Below, piece by piece: positions 43,954 through 54,821 of a DNA stretch of 64,000 bases. The DNA comes from Thozetella sp. PMI_491 (lineage: Eukaryota > Ascomycota > Sordariomycetes > Chaetosphaeriales > Chaetosphaeriaceae), in NCBI GenBank assembly GCA_021432635.1, contig MU270119.1, positions 62,001 through 126,000 of the forward strand. The letters run 5' to 3'. Made by a program: the position numbers and the translations under genes. The notes beneath the pieces were generated by a model. The model was given only the letters and a program-made list of their open reading frames with translations, did not search any database and was not told the DNA's origin. Each line of letters starts with the position of its first letter. The stretch's first letter is position 1.

Positions 43954-45510
43954 ATGAGGCCTCACGATTGCGGTCAACCACATCTCGCTACAGCGGCCAA
44001 ATGTGTCGCCACGCTTCAAACTCGGCCTGCTGTCCCTCCAAAGCCTCGGAATGGTGGCCGCCCAAGTCCTACACGGGAGCAGTGGGAAGGCCACCACGCA
44101 ACAATTAGGCGTCTCTACTTGGACGAGAACATAACTCTCAACCATGTGATCGAGCACATGAAAGCGCACTACGACTTCCACGGCACGTAAGGATAAATAA
44201 CAACAATAGTAGTGTGATAGAGAAGGCTGACTGACGACTTGACTTATAGTCGTCGAATGTACAAAAAGAAACTTAAGGAGTGGCACTTGGACATCAAGAA
44301 CGTCAAGCGGACCGATGCCATCGTGGCCATACAAACTAGGTCCTTCGAAGACCCTGACCGAGACTTTGTCGTGATCGGCAATCGTGCTATCTCAACTCGG
44401 AGGGTCAAACAATCTCTAGCTAACAGGCGGAAAGCTACACTTCGGATGAGATCTCGAAACCATGACGTCTTGCATTTCCCTCGTCTAACTCTCAAGGAAC
44501 CCGGAGAGCTTCAGACTCAGCACGGCCTTGTGAATACATTAGTAGGCTACGTTGACGGCTCTTTTGAAATACAAAAATGGACTATAGGAAGGGCTTGGGA
44601 GGAATTACGTATAACCAAGTCTTGGCCAAACACGACCTCACGACTATTATCTTTGTGTTACACTTTTGAGGCAGGCATTTCTAAGCTCGACATGCTGCCC
44701 CAGAGCTGTCTAGAAGATGGATTCGGAAAACTCAGCAAGGCTTTTGACTTGCTCGACAGGGCTCTAACTGATCAGGACTCGGTATTGTTACTCGGTCTTT
44801 TGCAGCCTCTCGTGTATTGCTGGTATTCTGGTAAACACGACATAGGAACCGCATTCCTCCGACATATTTACGCTTTAGGCCTTATTCGCCTTGGGAGAGG
44901 CCACCCAATCGTACGTATCAGTGCAGCATTGCTCACTCTCCCATGCGGCTCACTCCTGAGCTCATACGAGCTTTTGGTGAGAGTTTTCAGTACCCAAGTT
45001 GGACAGTACCTCAAATCGCAAAACTCAGAGGTTTATGCCTGCATCGCGCAAAGCGTGGATTTCTGCCTTCGCATCACCAGCAATGTCCATGAAGCTTTAC
45101 AAATGTCACAATCCTTGCTGCGGACCATACAACTTCGACAAATACCGGACGAGGTTTTACTTGCAACCTGGCGAGACGGATGGACGCTTCTATCCCAGGG
45201 CTACTACAAGGAAGCGCTAGACCAGCTCGAACCTGTGCGTCGGTTCCTCGATAGCCCTTCCGGGCCCTGGGTAGGGCCATGGTATTTGGAAATGCTAGGA
45301 ACCTGTGAAGCTCGACTCGGAGATTCTAAGGCTGCAAAAATCCATCTCAGTCAAGCCATTTGCCTCTCTGAGACGTTATGGGATTCCACGCATCCTCAAA
45401 CTCGGAAAGCCGTTCGAGCTTACTTAGAGACATTCCCCGATGATGACGACATCCAGTGGAAGTGGAGGCAGATAAGGGAAATTAGGGGGAACGACAAAAC
45501 GACCCAATAG
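43954..45510 (+). CDS. Clr5-domain protein with TPR-like C-terminus, 2 exons
   Basis: Exons inferred: 43954-44186 and 44250-45510, giving 497 residues. The Clr5 domain is split by the intron: REQWEGHHATIRRLYLDENI and EHMKAHYDFHGT in exon 1, then RRMYKKKLKEWHLDIKNVK in exon 2. This N-terminal domain is named after the fission yeast heterochromatin regulator Clr5 and occurs in many uncharacterised fungal proteins. The C-terminal 250 residues are helical, with TPR-like units (YYKEALDQLEPVRRFL, LGDSKAAKIHLSQAICLSETL). It is probably nuclear and regulatory. The intron position in the middle of the domain and the perfect frame support the model. Confidence 0.88.
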
Positions 45511-46256
45511 GTCAAACCCCAAAGACTGCGTGTGCGAGGCTGTTGTTTGCCGCGCGATTATACTACTCGGCAGCAGGACTACTAGCCAGCGGATTACCTT
45601 AACGGCTTGTAACAGCTAGACACCCAGTTGCCGTTGACGGTACGATTGTCGTTGCTGAAACGAAGAGTGTTCTGGCTTCAAAAGTGAGGCACTAGGGAAG
45701 GATACAAGGCCGTAGAACAGGCAGCTAATGAGTACGAAGAGGATGCAACGACATGATAGCATCAAACGTGATGTCTCTGACAGGGATGTGGAAGGGCGTC
45801 ACACCACATTCTCTATGTAATTTATAGTGGGTAGTAGTCGCTTGTGGTCACCATTCGTTACAGATGTTGCCCGTGGCGAGATAGATTCGTTCCAATGACT
45901 CGGCTCATTCAAGCTGTTTGCATGCAACACCGAGATATAATTCGCTCGCTTTCAGGTCATATTTTAGCGTTCTTCCCGAAAAAGCCAAACAGGCCATGTT
46001 TCCTATTGCGAAGCGTAGCGGAGAGTTTTTTTATTCTGTTCTAAGCTACGGAGTAGGCTCGTGCCGTAACCGTCCGTACCTCAGCTTACACTAGCAGAAT
46101 TCTCGTCCCACCAAGTCACGTCAGCATGCCCTTGAACCCCACCGTGTAGTTCGGGTGATAATCATATATGGTCACGCACGGGGATGATCTCGAGGGACTA
46201 TATCTTAAAGACGGTTGGGGACGGCGTTCAATGTAATCTACCTCAACTTCTCCAGT
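45511..46256. other. Intergenic, no gene seen
   Basis: This is the 3' flank of the Clr5 gene and the promoter of the PA/M28-like gene. No coding potential was recognised. Confidence 0.45.
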
Positions 46257-47813
46257 ATGGCGGGTCATCGAGCAGCCTCGTGGCTATGGCTCTTAGGAGC
46301 TCCACTCCTTGCTTACTTTCTGCACATCTCCTTGACCTCGAAGACCGCAATAGCACCATTAAGCTCAGCCTGGATCGCCAACGAGGTCGACTTCGTTGCA
46401 AACCTGAAGAATCGACTGCTTGGAACTCTAAACCACGATAAGTTGATCAATCACATCCAGTCCGAGCTCAAAAACCTTGGACAGGATGTGTTGACCGACC
46501 GCTGGAAATACACATTGTTTGATGGCCCCCTGAGCCCTCTAGCTCTCAGTGTCGATGAGGAAGACCTCCATATTACATCGTCAGTGCTTTACTCCGGCAT
46601 TACGGACGAGTCTGGGGTGACGGGACACCTTGTCAACGTTGTCACGCCAAGCCTCACGGCGTCACCCGACTGGGAGGCAGCTAGAGGCGCAATCGCAGTC
46701 ACCAATGTCACCGATTCCGCCTTCTCGTTCGCGTCATATATATCGGTATGGCCCGGTTCGCCAGAATGGGACTTTGTAGCAAGACTACCCGAATTGACAG
46801 CCCTAAACATCATTCTACCTCAACTCCTCGGAGCCGCCGAGGCGGGCGTCAAGGCTGTCATTTATATCTGGGAGGAGGCGCCCCGCGAGCTTGTCGACGG
46901 GCAATACCTGCCGTATTTCAATCTTTTTGAGGGTGTGCCGGCTGTACTTGTCCAAGATCTAGAAAGTGCACAGACTCTACTGGATGCGGCAGCGCGCGGG
47001 GCTTCCGCAACCGTGACCCTCCGCGCGAGGACTGTGCCTATGCAAGAGGCCCGCACACTTTACACCATTTTCGAGGGCACAGAGCTTCGGAACGAGTCCA
47101 TGATACTCAGCACACATACAGATGGGTTCAACGCCGTTGAAGAGAACGGACATATTGCGCTGCTAGCACATGCTCGCCATCTTGCCTCCAATCCTCCAAG
47201 GCGTACCACCGTCCTCGTCTTCATCGGCGGCCACTTGCTCTTCCCAGCATTTGCACCGCCTCCTTTCCGCGCCACTTCCCGGTGGCTCTCCGACCACCCA
47301 GAACTATGGGCCGGACAAGGCACTCCAAACTCGTTCGCACTTGGTGGGCAGCTTAAGGGAGTAGTCTCAACATCAGTTGAGCACCTCGGTGCCGTGCACT
47401 TTGAGGGGGATGTCGCGGCCGACACATACGTGCGCACCAATACGACAGAGCCTGAGCTCCTAGGCGTGTCAACGTTAGAACTTAGCGACCTGCTGCGAGA
47501 GAACTGGGTGGGAGCCAATCCGAATGTAACGCGCGTCAGCAACCCGAACTCGGCGGTGTTTCCGGTTCCTGGCGAAGGCTACCCTTATTTCTTGGTCGGT
47601 ATCCCGAATGTGTTCATCGTCACATTGCCAGATTACCTGTTGAAGATCTGGCCGGCGAATTTTGACGAGAGGCAATTGATTGATCTCGGGGCGCTGGAGC
47701 GGCAGGTCGTGAGTTTCTTGCGGGTGTGGAAGGCTATGGATGGGCTGCCCGCGAGCGCATTCGGCATTCCGCCTACCGACGGGAGGCAGACTCCTATTCA
47801 AGTTACAAACTGA
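46257..47813 (+). CDS. Secreted/membrane-anchored PA-domain M28-like peptidase homologue
   Basis: This intronless gene encodes 518 residues from ATG 46257; an upstream in-frame extension lacks a better start. An N-terminal hydrophobic segment (SWLWLLGAPLLAYFLHISL) is a signal anchor or signal peptide. A protease-associated-type middle part (AAEAGVKAVIYIWEEAP, YFNLFEGVPAVLV) is followed by an M28-like segment, MILSTHTDGFNAVEENGHIA, with RRTTVLVFIGGHLL. The HTDG and EENG elements correspond to metal-site positions of M28 aminopeptidases in this subfamily. I cannot confirm a complete two-zinc site, so it may be a non-peptidase homologue. Eight or more N-glycosylation sequons support secretory-pathway passage. 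Confidence 0.75.
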   Translation: MAGHRAASWLWLLGAPLLAYFLHISLTSKTAIAPLSSAWIANEVDFVANLKNRLLGTLNHDKLINHIQSELKNLGQDVLTDRWKYTLFDGPLSPLALSVDEEDLHITSSVLYSGITDESGVTGHLVNVVTPSLTASPDWEAARGAIAVTNVTDSAFSFASYISVWPGSPEWDFVARLPELTALNIILPQLLGAAEAGVKAVIYIWEEAPRELVDGQYLPYFNLFEGVPAVLVQDLESAQTLLDAAARGASATVTLRARTVPMQEARTLYTIFEGTELRNESMILSTHTDGFNAVEENGHIALLAHARHLASNPPRRTTVLVFIGGHLLFPAFAPPPFRATSRWLSDHPELWAGQGTPNSFALGGQLKGVVSTSVEHLGAVHFEGDVAADTYVRTNTTEPELLGVSTLELSDLLRENWVGANPNVTRVSNPNSAVFPVPGEGYPYFLVGIPNVFIVTLPDYLLKIWPANFDERQLIDLGALERQVVSFLRVWKAMDGLPASAFGIPPTDGRQTPIQVTN

Positions 47814-48288
47814 TAGCGAACAAGGTGCTGATAGCTTAGATAGGTAGCAGGTAGGGAGGACTTTAACAGCACAAGATTATATTGGCTGCCGTAAATAATA
47901 CGCAGCGACGGAGCACGTACATTCCTACCGCTCGACGGCTAAATCAACTATAGTTCAACTTAACAATATCTATACGTGGGATTTGGCATGACCGCAGTTT
48001 TAGGCTTATTTGGGAAGGGCCTTCCTTGCACTACCTTACGAGATTCGATGGGCGCAAGGCTAGGAAGTTATAACCTCATCCACGTAAACTCACACAGGTT
48101 TTTTTTTTCTTCTCATTTGTTATGCTTCAACTGACCATGGTGTCAAGTCAATAACCACAATGCGTTGTTTGATTAAATTTCGTTGGATTCCGTCGGGCTC
48201 ATTCCTTCCAATATATGCGAGCAAATATGTACATAGAATCTCCCCTGGCGCATCTCTGCCAGTTGCAGCCTCTAGCATTACGAGATGC
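47814..48288. other. Convergent intergenic region
   Basis: This lies between the stops of the M28-like gene and the CBM9-like gene. It has a T-rich tract at 48100-48120. No gene was seen. Confidence 0.45.
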
Positions 48289-48963
48289 TTAGATGAAGAA
48301 CACACGACCGAAGAAGGGGGTCATGTGGAAGCTGGCCTTGTTAGGCGGGCTCCAGGCGCCGAGGCCCTGGTCCGGGTAGGTCTCGGGCGAGACAATGGTG
48401 CGGAAGAAGTTCATGCGCCAGGCGGTGCCCTTGGCCTGGCCAGCATCGACGTTGAAGAGACCGAGGGGGATGCGGACGGCGGAAGTCCAGGTGCTGGCAG
48501 CCTTGTCCAGGGTGGTCTCGGCAGTCAGGCCGTCGGCCAGCGGAGTCTGCCAGAAGGCCGTGTCAAAGGCGGCACCGGCGGCGCGCACCTTGGAGGGGTT
48601 GTGGATGAAAGCCTGGAAGGTGACGTTGTTGGGGTTGACCTCAAACTCGAGGTACGTCTGTGGGTCGTTGACGCCGTGCGAGATGAAGGCCTCCATGACC
48701 TCGTACTCCCAGATGGCGTCGTTGGTGCCCTGGGTCTCGTTGAAGTAAAAGTTGGTTTCGTTGAGCGCCCGGAAGGTGACTGAAATGGCCGTGTCGTCAT
48801 AGCACAGGTCGACCTCGGTGGTGGGGAACGGGCTGAGGTCCGGCACCGACTTGTCGTAGGTGGCAGTCGCGATGCTCGGGCAGGCGGGGACCTTGAGCGT
48901 TGGGACAGCAGCGAGCACGGGCGCCACGACGGCGGCGGCGGCGAGGAGCGACTTGGACACCAT
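48289..48963 (-). CDS. Secreted CBM9/DOMON-like carbohydrate-binding protein
   Basis: This intronless gene encodes 224 residues. The signal peptide is MVSKSLLAAAAVVAPVLA. The mature protein is one beta-sandwich domain of the family-9 carbohydrate-binding-module type: SIATATYDKSVPDL, VDLCYDDTAISVTFRALNET, DAIWEYEVMEAFIS, YLEFEVNPNNVTFQAFIHNP and the C-terminal WRMNFFRTIVSPETYPDQGL, then WSPPNKASFHMTPFFGRV. It is expected to be extracellular and bind glycans. No catalytic domain is fused to it. Three alternative-frame open frames overlap because of the very GC-rich codon use. Confidence 0.9.
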   Translation of the reverse strand: MVSKSLLAAAAVVAPVLAAVPTLKVPACPSIATATYDKSVPDLSPFPTTEVDLCYDDTAISVTFRALNETNFYFNETQGTNDAIWEYEVMEAFISHGVNDPQTYLEFEVNPNNVTFQAFIHNPSKVRAAGAAFDTAFWQTPLADGLTAETTLDKAASTWTSAVRIPLGLFNVDAGQAKGTAWRMNFFRTIVSPETYPDQGLGAWSPPNKASFHMTPFFGRVFFI

Positions 48964-50129
48964 GTTTGCGAGTCGGGGCTTTGGGGGCGGCGGCTGGGAC
49001 GTGGCACAAGAGAAGACACGAGAGAGCAAGAGGAGGGACGGCTGGCGGTCGAATCCAGAGCATAGCGGCGCCGGGAAGCCATAGCTTAAGTACCTACCTA
49101 GGTAGGGGAGCAGCTGCTAGTTGGCTGCAGGATCGTCGCATTGGCAACCGTAGAGGTCTCCACAAACTGCAACTGCAACCCTGTCACGCATGATCCCAGT
49201 TGGGGAAAGTGCTAAGAACTATGTGATTGGGGAGGATCTAGTTAGGCCGCCCGGCGGTGCGGCGCGTTAGATTAGGTAACGTTGCAAGAGGATTTGACGT
49301 CCAGGCGACGCACAAGCAGAGAGGCGCTGGCAATCGTGCTAATCAGAGGACAAGTGCCTCCCGAAAGATGACCCCATTCTCGGGTAAGGGAACACTTCGG
49401 GGCGGACAGGCGCCAGGACCCCGGAAACTCGCCCCTCTCGCCTCCACCCGCCCGCTCCTACATACTACCTTACATCTTACTTAGCACCTAGGCAAGCCAG
49501 GGTGAGCCAGGGGAATGGATACCGGGTATTGCCTGTACATTTTGGGCAAACAAACTAGTGGCTTCGGCCCTTGCTTCCGCCATGCGCGCGCCTTCAGGTA
49601 CCTGCCTTAGCTAATTGGCCGCGGCTAACCTTGCTCGGATTCGAGATCAAGTCGCTGCTGTAGTTCCTCTAATCCTACAGCTGCGCTCGCCCAGGCGCCG
49701 CTGCGCATTGCGAGCCAAACCTTACCACGATCTCTCGGGATGTCAGCCTTTTGGTAGGGCGTCCAGCCCGACGACTTGGCACTTGGGGTTCGCCCCGCGC
49801 GCGGGAGACCGGCGATTGCACAGTATTTGTGCTGCTGGCCAGGCCAACTCCACTGTGCGGCCTTTGCGGCCGGCCGCAAGCGGCCGCAAATGTGGGGCCA
49901 ATTGAAGTCCAGTTCTAAACCCCGAATATAGTTACACATGAGAGTGTCGGGCATTGTGCACATCAGCGCCAATCACCGAGGCCAAGCATACACTGCATTT
50001 TCAGCTTTGCCACCTGCCTAGTATAAATATCCAGATGGGTGGCTTTGAAGCTGAGACCCGACATGACATCCCCTCTTACGTGTATCCCGAAGCTACAGAG
50101 GTTATACTACGCCCAACCGCGATCTCAAG
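48964..50129. other. Divergent intergenic region
   Basis: This lies between the starts of the CBM9-like and SDR genes. It contains TACCTACCTAGGTAGG at 49091-49106 and CAGGTACCTG near 49594. A TATAAAT-like string at about 50021 sits 110 bp before the SDR ATG. No gene was seen. Confidence 0.45.
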
Positions 50130-51003
50130 ATGTCTCGTGTTGTCCTGATTACCGGTGCTGCCACAGGGCTAGGCGCTGAAACCGCCCGTGTGCTCGCTTC
50201 TGAGGGCTGGCGCGTCATCGTATCAGCGCGCAAGGAGCCCGCTGCCCAGAAGGTGCGGCGATAGCTTCCGAGGAGCCTCAGGGATAACGCAGCTAACAGC
50301 AGCGAGGTTGTCGAGGAAATAAAGCAGAAGGGAGGCGAGGCCACCTTCCTCCAAGGCGATGTATCGGAGAGCGAGGAAGCAGTCAAGGCCCTCATCGACA
50401 ATGCCGTTGCCATTTACGGCCGCCTCGACGCCGCGTTTAACAATGCAGGCAACAGCACCGATGCTTCTCCTTTCCAAGACCAATCCACCGAAAAGTTCCA
50501 GGAGATGATTCAAACCAACATCTTGGGCACGTTCTGGTGCATGAAGTACGAGCTCAAGCACTTCCTCGAGAAGGGCGCCGGCTCCATTGTGAACATGGCG
50601 TCCATCGGCGGTCTTCACGGCATCCCCTTCACAGGGTCCTACGTGGCTACCAGGCACGCTGTAAGTCCGCCCATCCATGTGCGCGACGGAACACCATAGC
50701 TAATCCGCAGCGCGTGGCGGATAGGTCGTAGGAATGACCCGAACGGCCGCGGTGGAAACTGCCGCAAGGGGGGTCACGGTAAATGCCGTCGCGCCAGGTG
50801 CCATTCTCACCAATGTCATGCAGGCTTCGTTCGACTCGGGACTCTGGACTGAGGAGAAGATCGCCTCCATGTTCCCGGTCAAGAAGATGGGGCAGCCCGT
50901 TGACATCGCCCGTGGGGTTAGTTTCCTGCTGAACTCTCCCTACGTGACGGGTACGATCCTTGAGATCGAAGGCGGCTTCCGCTCCAGGACAATTGTTATT
51001 TGA
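50130..51003 (+). CDS. Short-chain dehydrogenase/reductase with Arg at catalytic Lys position, 3 exons
   Basis: Exons inferred: 50130-50252, 50307-50660, 50725-51003, giving 251 residues, the normal size for a classical SDR. The cofactor motif TGAATGLG is at residues 8-15, NNAG is present, and IVNMASIGG supplies the catalytic Ser. The active-site signature reads GSYVATRHA where YxxxK is expected, so Lys is replaced by Arg (AGG codon). The C-terminal half is normal (VTVNAVAPGAILTNV, PVDIARGVSFLLNSPYVTG). Either activity is altered or the enzyme is decaying. The GT-AG introns are clean and the frame is open, so it is probably expressed. It is a cytosolic NAD(P)-dependent oxidoreductase; the substrate is unknown. 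Confidence 0.87.
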
Positions 51004-51983
51004 GAAGTGCCAACGGGGTCTAGGGCAGCATATGAGAGCTTGCCCTGTATTGACTTAGAGACCGTGATAGCTATTCAAAATTAGAAGCCCCACTTGGTCT
51101 CGTGCCTAACGTGGAGCCGCAATAATTGTATGGAATGTTTGCGCGTAGCAGAATCGCGGTGCGCGTGAGGCGCTGGACTCGGGCCGAGCATCGCTACAAG
51201 TTTTGCCGGAGGTGTGCGGAAACTAAATAAGCTCCCGACCGGGGCACGGCCTGGGATTTTTGGTGGAAGTTGGGGGTAGCCAGGTTGGGTGAGAAGCTGG
51301 CGCCATCGTCGAATACCGCTACGTCGATGACAGCTTATGGCCCTCGTATGTCATAATAGCTTAGCTTAGCTTAGAGTGACCCCTGCGCGACACGTGTGCG
51401 CACCACCCAAGCGACGCTCCGACCTCCCTTCTTTAGATCTTGAGTCTTGTAATCTCGCGATGATGAGACCCGAGGAGACGCCGAACGTGCCATATCGACC
51501 AAGGAACGTTCCCCAGCCCACGCAATAATACCGCGAGCACGTTGGGGCTCGTGTGATGGGTGGCGCGCGAAAATTCCAACTCGGTCTGTTATGTCGCACA
51601 GGCTGGTGGCTCCATGTCTCTCGTAGCGCCGGCTTAGCTTGCAACCGCAACGGTGTTTCGCGCAACGGTGTTCCGTGCAACGGTGTTCCGCGCAACGGTG
51701 TTCCGCAGTCGAGGCCCTCTTGCGCTTGCAGGCGGATACACCATATACCAAATGGAGTAATTCCTCCAACGTCCGGCTGGTATTTGGTGCTTTCAAGGGG
51801 GGAGGTGGATCCGTAACGGGCGCGCTCCCGAAACAGTGACTCGACGCGTAGCGTAATCCGAGTATAATATATTCGGCCACCTTCACCGGCGGGCCTGGTG
51901 TCGAATGTCGTGCAAGCCGCTCACACGTTCTGGACCGCGTTACCGTGCTTCCTTCGTTCACGTCGCCTGTCCCATCCAACAAC
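51004..51983. other. Intergenic with minisatellite upstream of WSC gene
   Basis: No gene was recognised. The antisense open frames over this interval are low in protein character. The minisatellite at 51646-51705 is listed separately. Confidence 0.45.
51646..51705. repeat. 15-bp minisatellite, four units
   Basis: CGCAACGGTGTTCCG is repeated four times head to tail with two single-base variants. It lies about 280 bp before the start of the WSC-domain gene. Confidence 0.85.
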
Positions 51984-54137
51984 ATGCGTCGCCATCTGCC
52001 CCTTGCGGGATCCTGGGGCGCTGCCCTCTCTGTGGCGGTCCTGCTCGGAACCTTGTTCGCGCTGTTCTCGCTGGGCGATGCCGCCGCCGTCGGTCGCGCG
52101 GTGGGCAACGCTGGCCGCCACGAAGACGTCGCAAACATTGGGGCCTACCACCAGCGTCGAGATGAGGACATGCCCATCGCCGAGCAGGCCGCGGCAAACC
52201 TCGGAGGCGAGGAGGCTACTGTCACCAAGAAGGTAGTTTCTACCAAGAAGGCAACTAGCACCAAGAAGGCCACAACTACCAAGAAGGCAACTAGCACCAA
52301 GAAGGCTACCTCTACCAAGAAATCGACCTCCACCAAGAAGGTAACTTCTACCAAGAAGACTACTAGCACCAAGAAGGCCACGAGTACCAAGAAGCCAACG
52401 TCGACCAAGAAAGTGACCTCCACCAAGAAGGTGTCGACATCGACCAAGAAGATCACGGTAACTCCTTCGCCAACGAAACCGCCCGTCAACGCCAAGCCCG
52501 TAAAGAAGTCGACCACCACCACCAAGAAGGCTACAACTACCAAGAAGTCTACGACTACTAAGAAGGCCACGTCTACCAAGAAGGCCACTTCTACCAAGAA
52601 GACTACGTCTACCAAGAAGACCACGTCTACCAAGAAGGTTACCGCGACCAACAAGGTTACGTTAACGGCCAAGAAGACAACTTCCAGCAAGAAGGCAACC
52701 ACCACCAAGAAGGTGACTTCGACCAAGAAGTCGACCTCGACCAAGAAGGCCACTTCGACCAAGAAGTCGACCTCGACCAAGAAGGCCACTTCTACCAAGA
52801 AGTCTACTTCGACCAAGAAGACTACCTCGACCAAGAAGTCTACGTCGACCAAGAAGGTTACCTCGACGGCCAAGACCTCCCAGAAGACTGTTACCTCCAA
52901 GAAGGGTACTAGCACGACCTTTTTCACCGTACCTGCAAACGTGAAAAAAGTCAGCAAGACTACTACCATCAATGGAACTCCGACTGTTACTGTTATCACG
53001 GAGGCTGGGGACGTAACTACGACCGACGTCATAATCCAGACCGAGCCCACAACAGTCGTAAACGACGTCACCCAGACGGAGGATCACACGGTGGTTGAGT
53101 CTACGACTCTGATCGACGCAAGCACGCTCATTCAGTCAATAATCGATCTTCAATCGGTCACTATCGATATCTCCACGACCATCATCCCTCCGGATCAGAT
53201 CGTGACTGTCGTAGACAGCGTGATCCCTGTGGTGACCAACGTCGTCAATGAGGTCGTCAGCGTTGTGACAGATATTGTTCCTCCTCTGACAGATATTGTT
53301 CCTCCTCTGACGGATATTGTACCCCCTCTGACGGCTATTGTTCCTCCGCTGACGGACATTGTCCCTCCTCTGACGGCTATTGTCCCTCCGCTGACGGCTA
53401 TCATCCCTCCACTGACGAATCTTTTCCCACCCGCCAACACCCCTACGCCCGTGCCCACGACATTGTTAACTTCTATTACACAGCCGAGTACGTCCATTGT
53501 GTCTTCTTCTAACAAAAGCCCCTCCACTTCCACATCCTCTACTTCCACGGACTCCACCACCTCCACATCATCCTCTACTTCCACGGGCTCCACCACCTCC
53601 ACATCCTCTACTTCTACGGACTCCTCCACCACCCCCACCACCCTGTCCACCTCAATCGTGGCTCCGACCACTGTCTCGACGTCCACCGAGAGTTCCTCTA
53701 GTGTCACTTCTCTAACAACATCTACTCCAGTACAGCCCTCGCCAACGGGCTGGGTCCCATACCAGCTTAGCGTTAACGTCCCCGGCAACTGCTACAACGA
53801 CAGTCTGATCAACCCGATCCTCACACCGGGCTACCAGATGCTGATCCTTGGTGGCGTCGTTGGGGGCCTCGTTAACAGCCTCGTTGGCAATGTTCTTGGT
53901 GGCGTCGGCATGACAGTCGAGGCGTGCCAGGCGTACTGTTACAACCAGGCCAAGTACGACTACGCTAGTGTGAGCGGCGGAAATACCTGTCGCTGTGGCA
54001 ATACGCCCGCCTACCTGTATCAAGTCGCCGAGGGGAACTGCAATCTGCCATGTAACGGGAACAGCAGTGAGACTTGCGGTGGTACTCTCACCAGCGGTCT
54101 GGTGGTATCCAATATGTACAGGTATTATGGATCGTAA
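51984..54137 (+). CDS. WSC-domain cell-surface protein with lysine-rich TKK repeats
   Basis: This intronless gene encodes 717 residues. After an N-terminal signal or anchor (LSVAVLLGTLFALFSLGDAAA) comes a 220-residue region built from TSTKKA-type hexapeptides. Then follow seven VPPLTD-type heptapeptides, a Ser/Thr mucin-like stretch (STSSSTSTGS) and a C-terminal WSC domain with eight cysteines (GNCYND, EACQAYC, NTCRCGN, GNCNLPC, SETCGG). WSC domains bind cell-wall glycans. No C-terminal transmembrane segment follows the domain, so the protein is probably secreted or wall-bound rather than a Wsc stress sensor. The TKK region would be strongly cationic and possibly heavily O-glycosylated. Confidence 0.9.
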   Translation: MRRHLPLAGSWGAALSVAVLLGTLFALFSLGDAAAVGRAVGNAGRHEDVANIGAYHQRRDEDMPIAEQAAANLGGEEATVTKKVVSTKKATSTKKATTTKKATSTKKATSTKKSTSTKKVTSTKKTTSTKKATSTKKPTSTKKVTSTKKVSTSTKKITVTPSPTKPPVNAKPVKKSTTTTKKATTTKKSTTTKKATSTKKATSTKKTTSTKKTTSTKKVTATNKVTLTAKKTTSSKKATTTKKVTSTKKSTSTKKATSTKKSTSTKKATSTKKSTSTKKTTSTKKSTSTKKVTSTAKTSQKTVTSKKGTSTTFFTVPANVKKVSKTTTINGTPTVTVITEAGDVTTTDVIIQTEPTTVVNDVTQTEDHTVVESTTLIDASTLIQSIIDLQSVTIDISTTIIPPDQIVTVVDSVIPVVTNVVNEVVSVVTDIVPPLTDIVPPLTDIVPPLTAIVPPLTDIVPPLTAIVPPLTAIIPPLTNLFPPANTPTPVPTTLLTSITQPSTSIVSSSNKSPSTSTSSTSTDSTTSTSSSTSTGSTTSTSSTSTDSSTTPTTLSTSIVAPTTVSTSTESSSSVTSLTTSTPVQPSPTGWVPYQLSVNVPGNCYNDSLINPILTPGYQMLILGGVVGGLVNSLVGNVLGGVGMTVEACQAYCYNQAKYDYASVSGGNTCRCGNTPAYLYQVAEGNCNLPCNGNSSETCGGTLTSGLVVSNMYRYYGS
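52221..52916 (+). repeat. Hexapeptide-coding TKK array in WSC gene
   Basis: I count 29 TKK tripeptides in units of mostly six residues (18 nt, core ACCAAGAAG), interrupted once by a Pro-rich spacer (TPSPTKPPVNAKPVKK). Synonymous third positions vary, so the array is not a recent perfect expansion. Confidence 0.9.
53271..53417 (+). repeat. 21-bp repeat array coding VPPLT[D/A]I
   Basis: Seven 21-nt units with the core ATTGTTCCTCCTCTGACG encode a Pro-rich heptapeptide stalk between the lysine-rich region and the Ser/Thr-rich region. Confidence 0.9.
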
Positions 54138-54821
54138 TGGAAAACGTCTGGCAGCGGGCCGGGGCCTGCGGATCCGATCTAAGTCGGTTCAAACTGTTTT
54201 ACTTAATATGAGCTCTACATAGCATCAATACCTAATTCTTTTCCTTTTTCCCCCTCGTCTTACTGCGTGTCCCGTTAAAGCAGAGTGCTCACTTCCCCGC
54301 GCAAACAGAACGTAGGGGCTAGGCTCTGCCAAGTCCACCGCCGTTAGACTAGATGGGGCGTTTTAAACAGTTACTGGTTTAAATCGGGAACGAGATGGCG
54401 GCTTAAGCCGATCTTCACCCCGTCAGGCTCGGGGACGACGCCGGACCGCTAGGAAGATCAGCTAGGCAGTTCAGCTCTTTCCCCAGGTAAGTACTTTACT
54501 GTTTGGGGGTGGAGGGGCAGTGCAGGTCAAGGTCAGATCAGGTGCATGGAATTGTCGTATCGGCCAGTAGCCGTAGAGGTGTATTCTTCTTGTTCTTGTG
54601 TGCCACGGACAAGAGCTTGGTTGGCTGCCTGAGCCTTGGTTGTGCATGCAACGCCCCGCTTGCTGAACTCGTAAGCTCCGCTCCTAGCCCGGTTCATGCA
54701 GGCTTATAAGGCAAAGTCCGGCGCGGTGCGGGACGCTAGGTATCTTTAGATCCTGCACCCCCGCTCGATGGACGCCGCACCCGGGGCCTGTATGATCCTG
54801 ACTAGGGCCGCCCTGAAGCAA
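54138..54821. other. Intergenic, no gene seen
   Basis: This lies between the WSC gene stop and the tRNA gene. No coding potential or repeat was recognised. Confidence 0.5.

Noticed and set aside
52145-53071. 308-residue minus-strand open frame opposite the WSC gene
   Set aside because: It is an antisense shadow of the TKK repeat array, made of repeated FLVEV words without domains.
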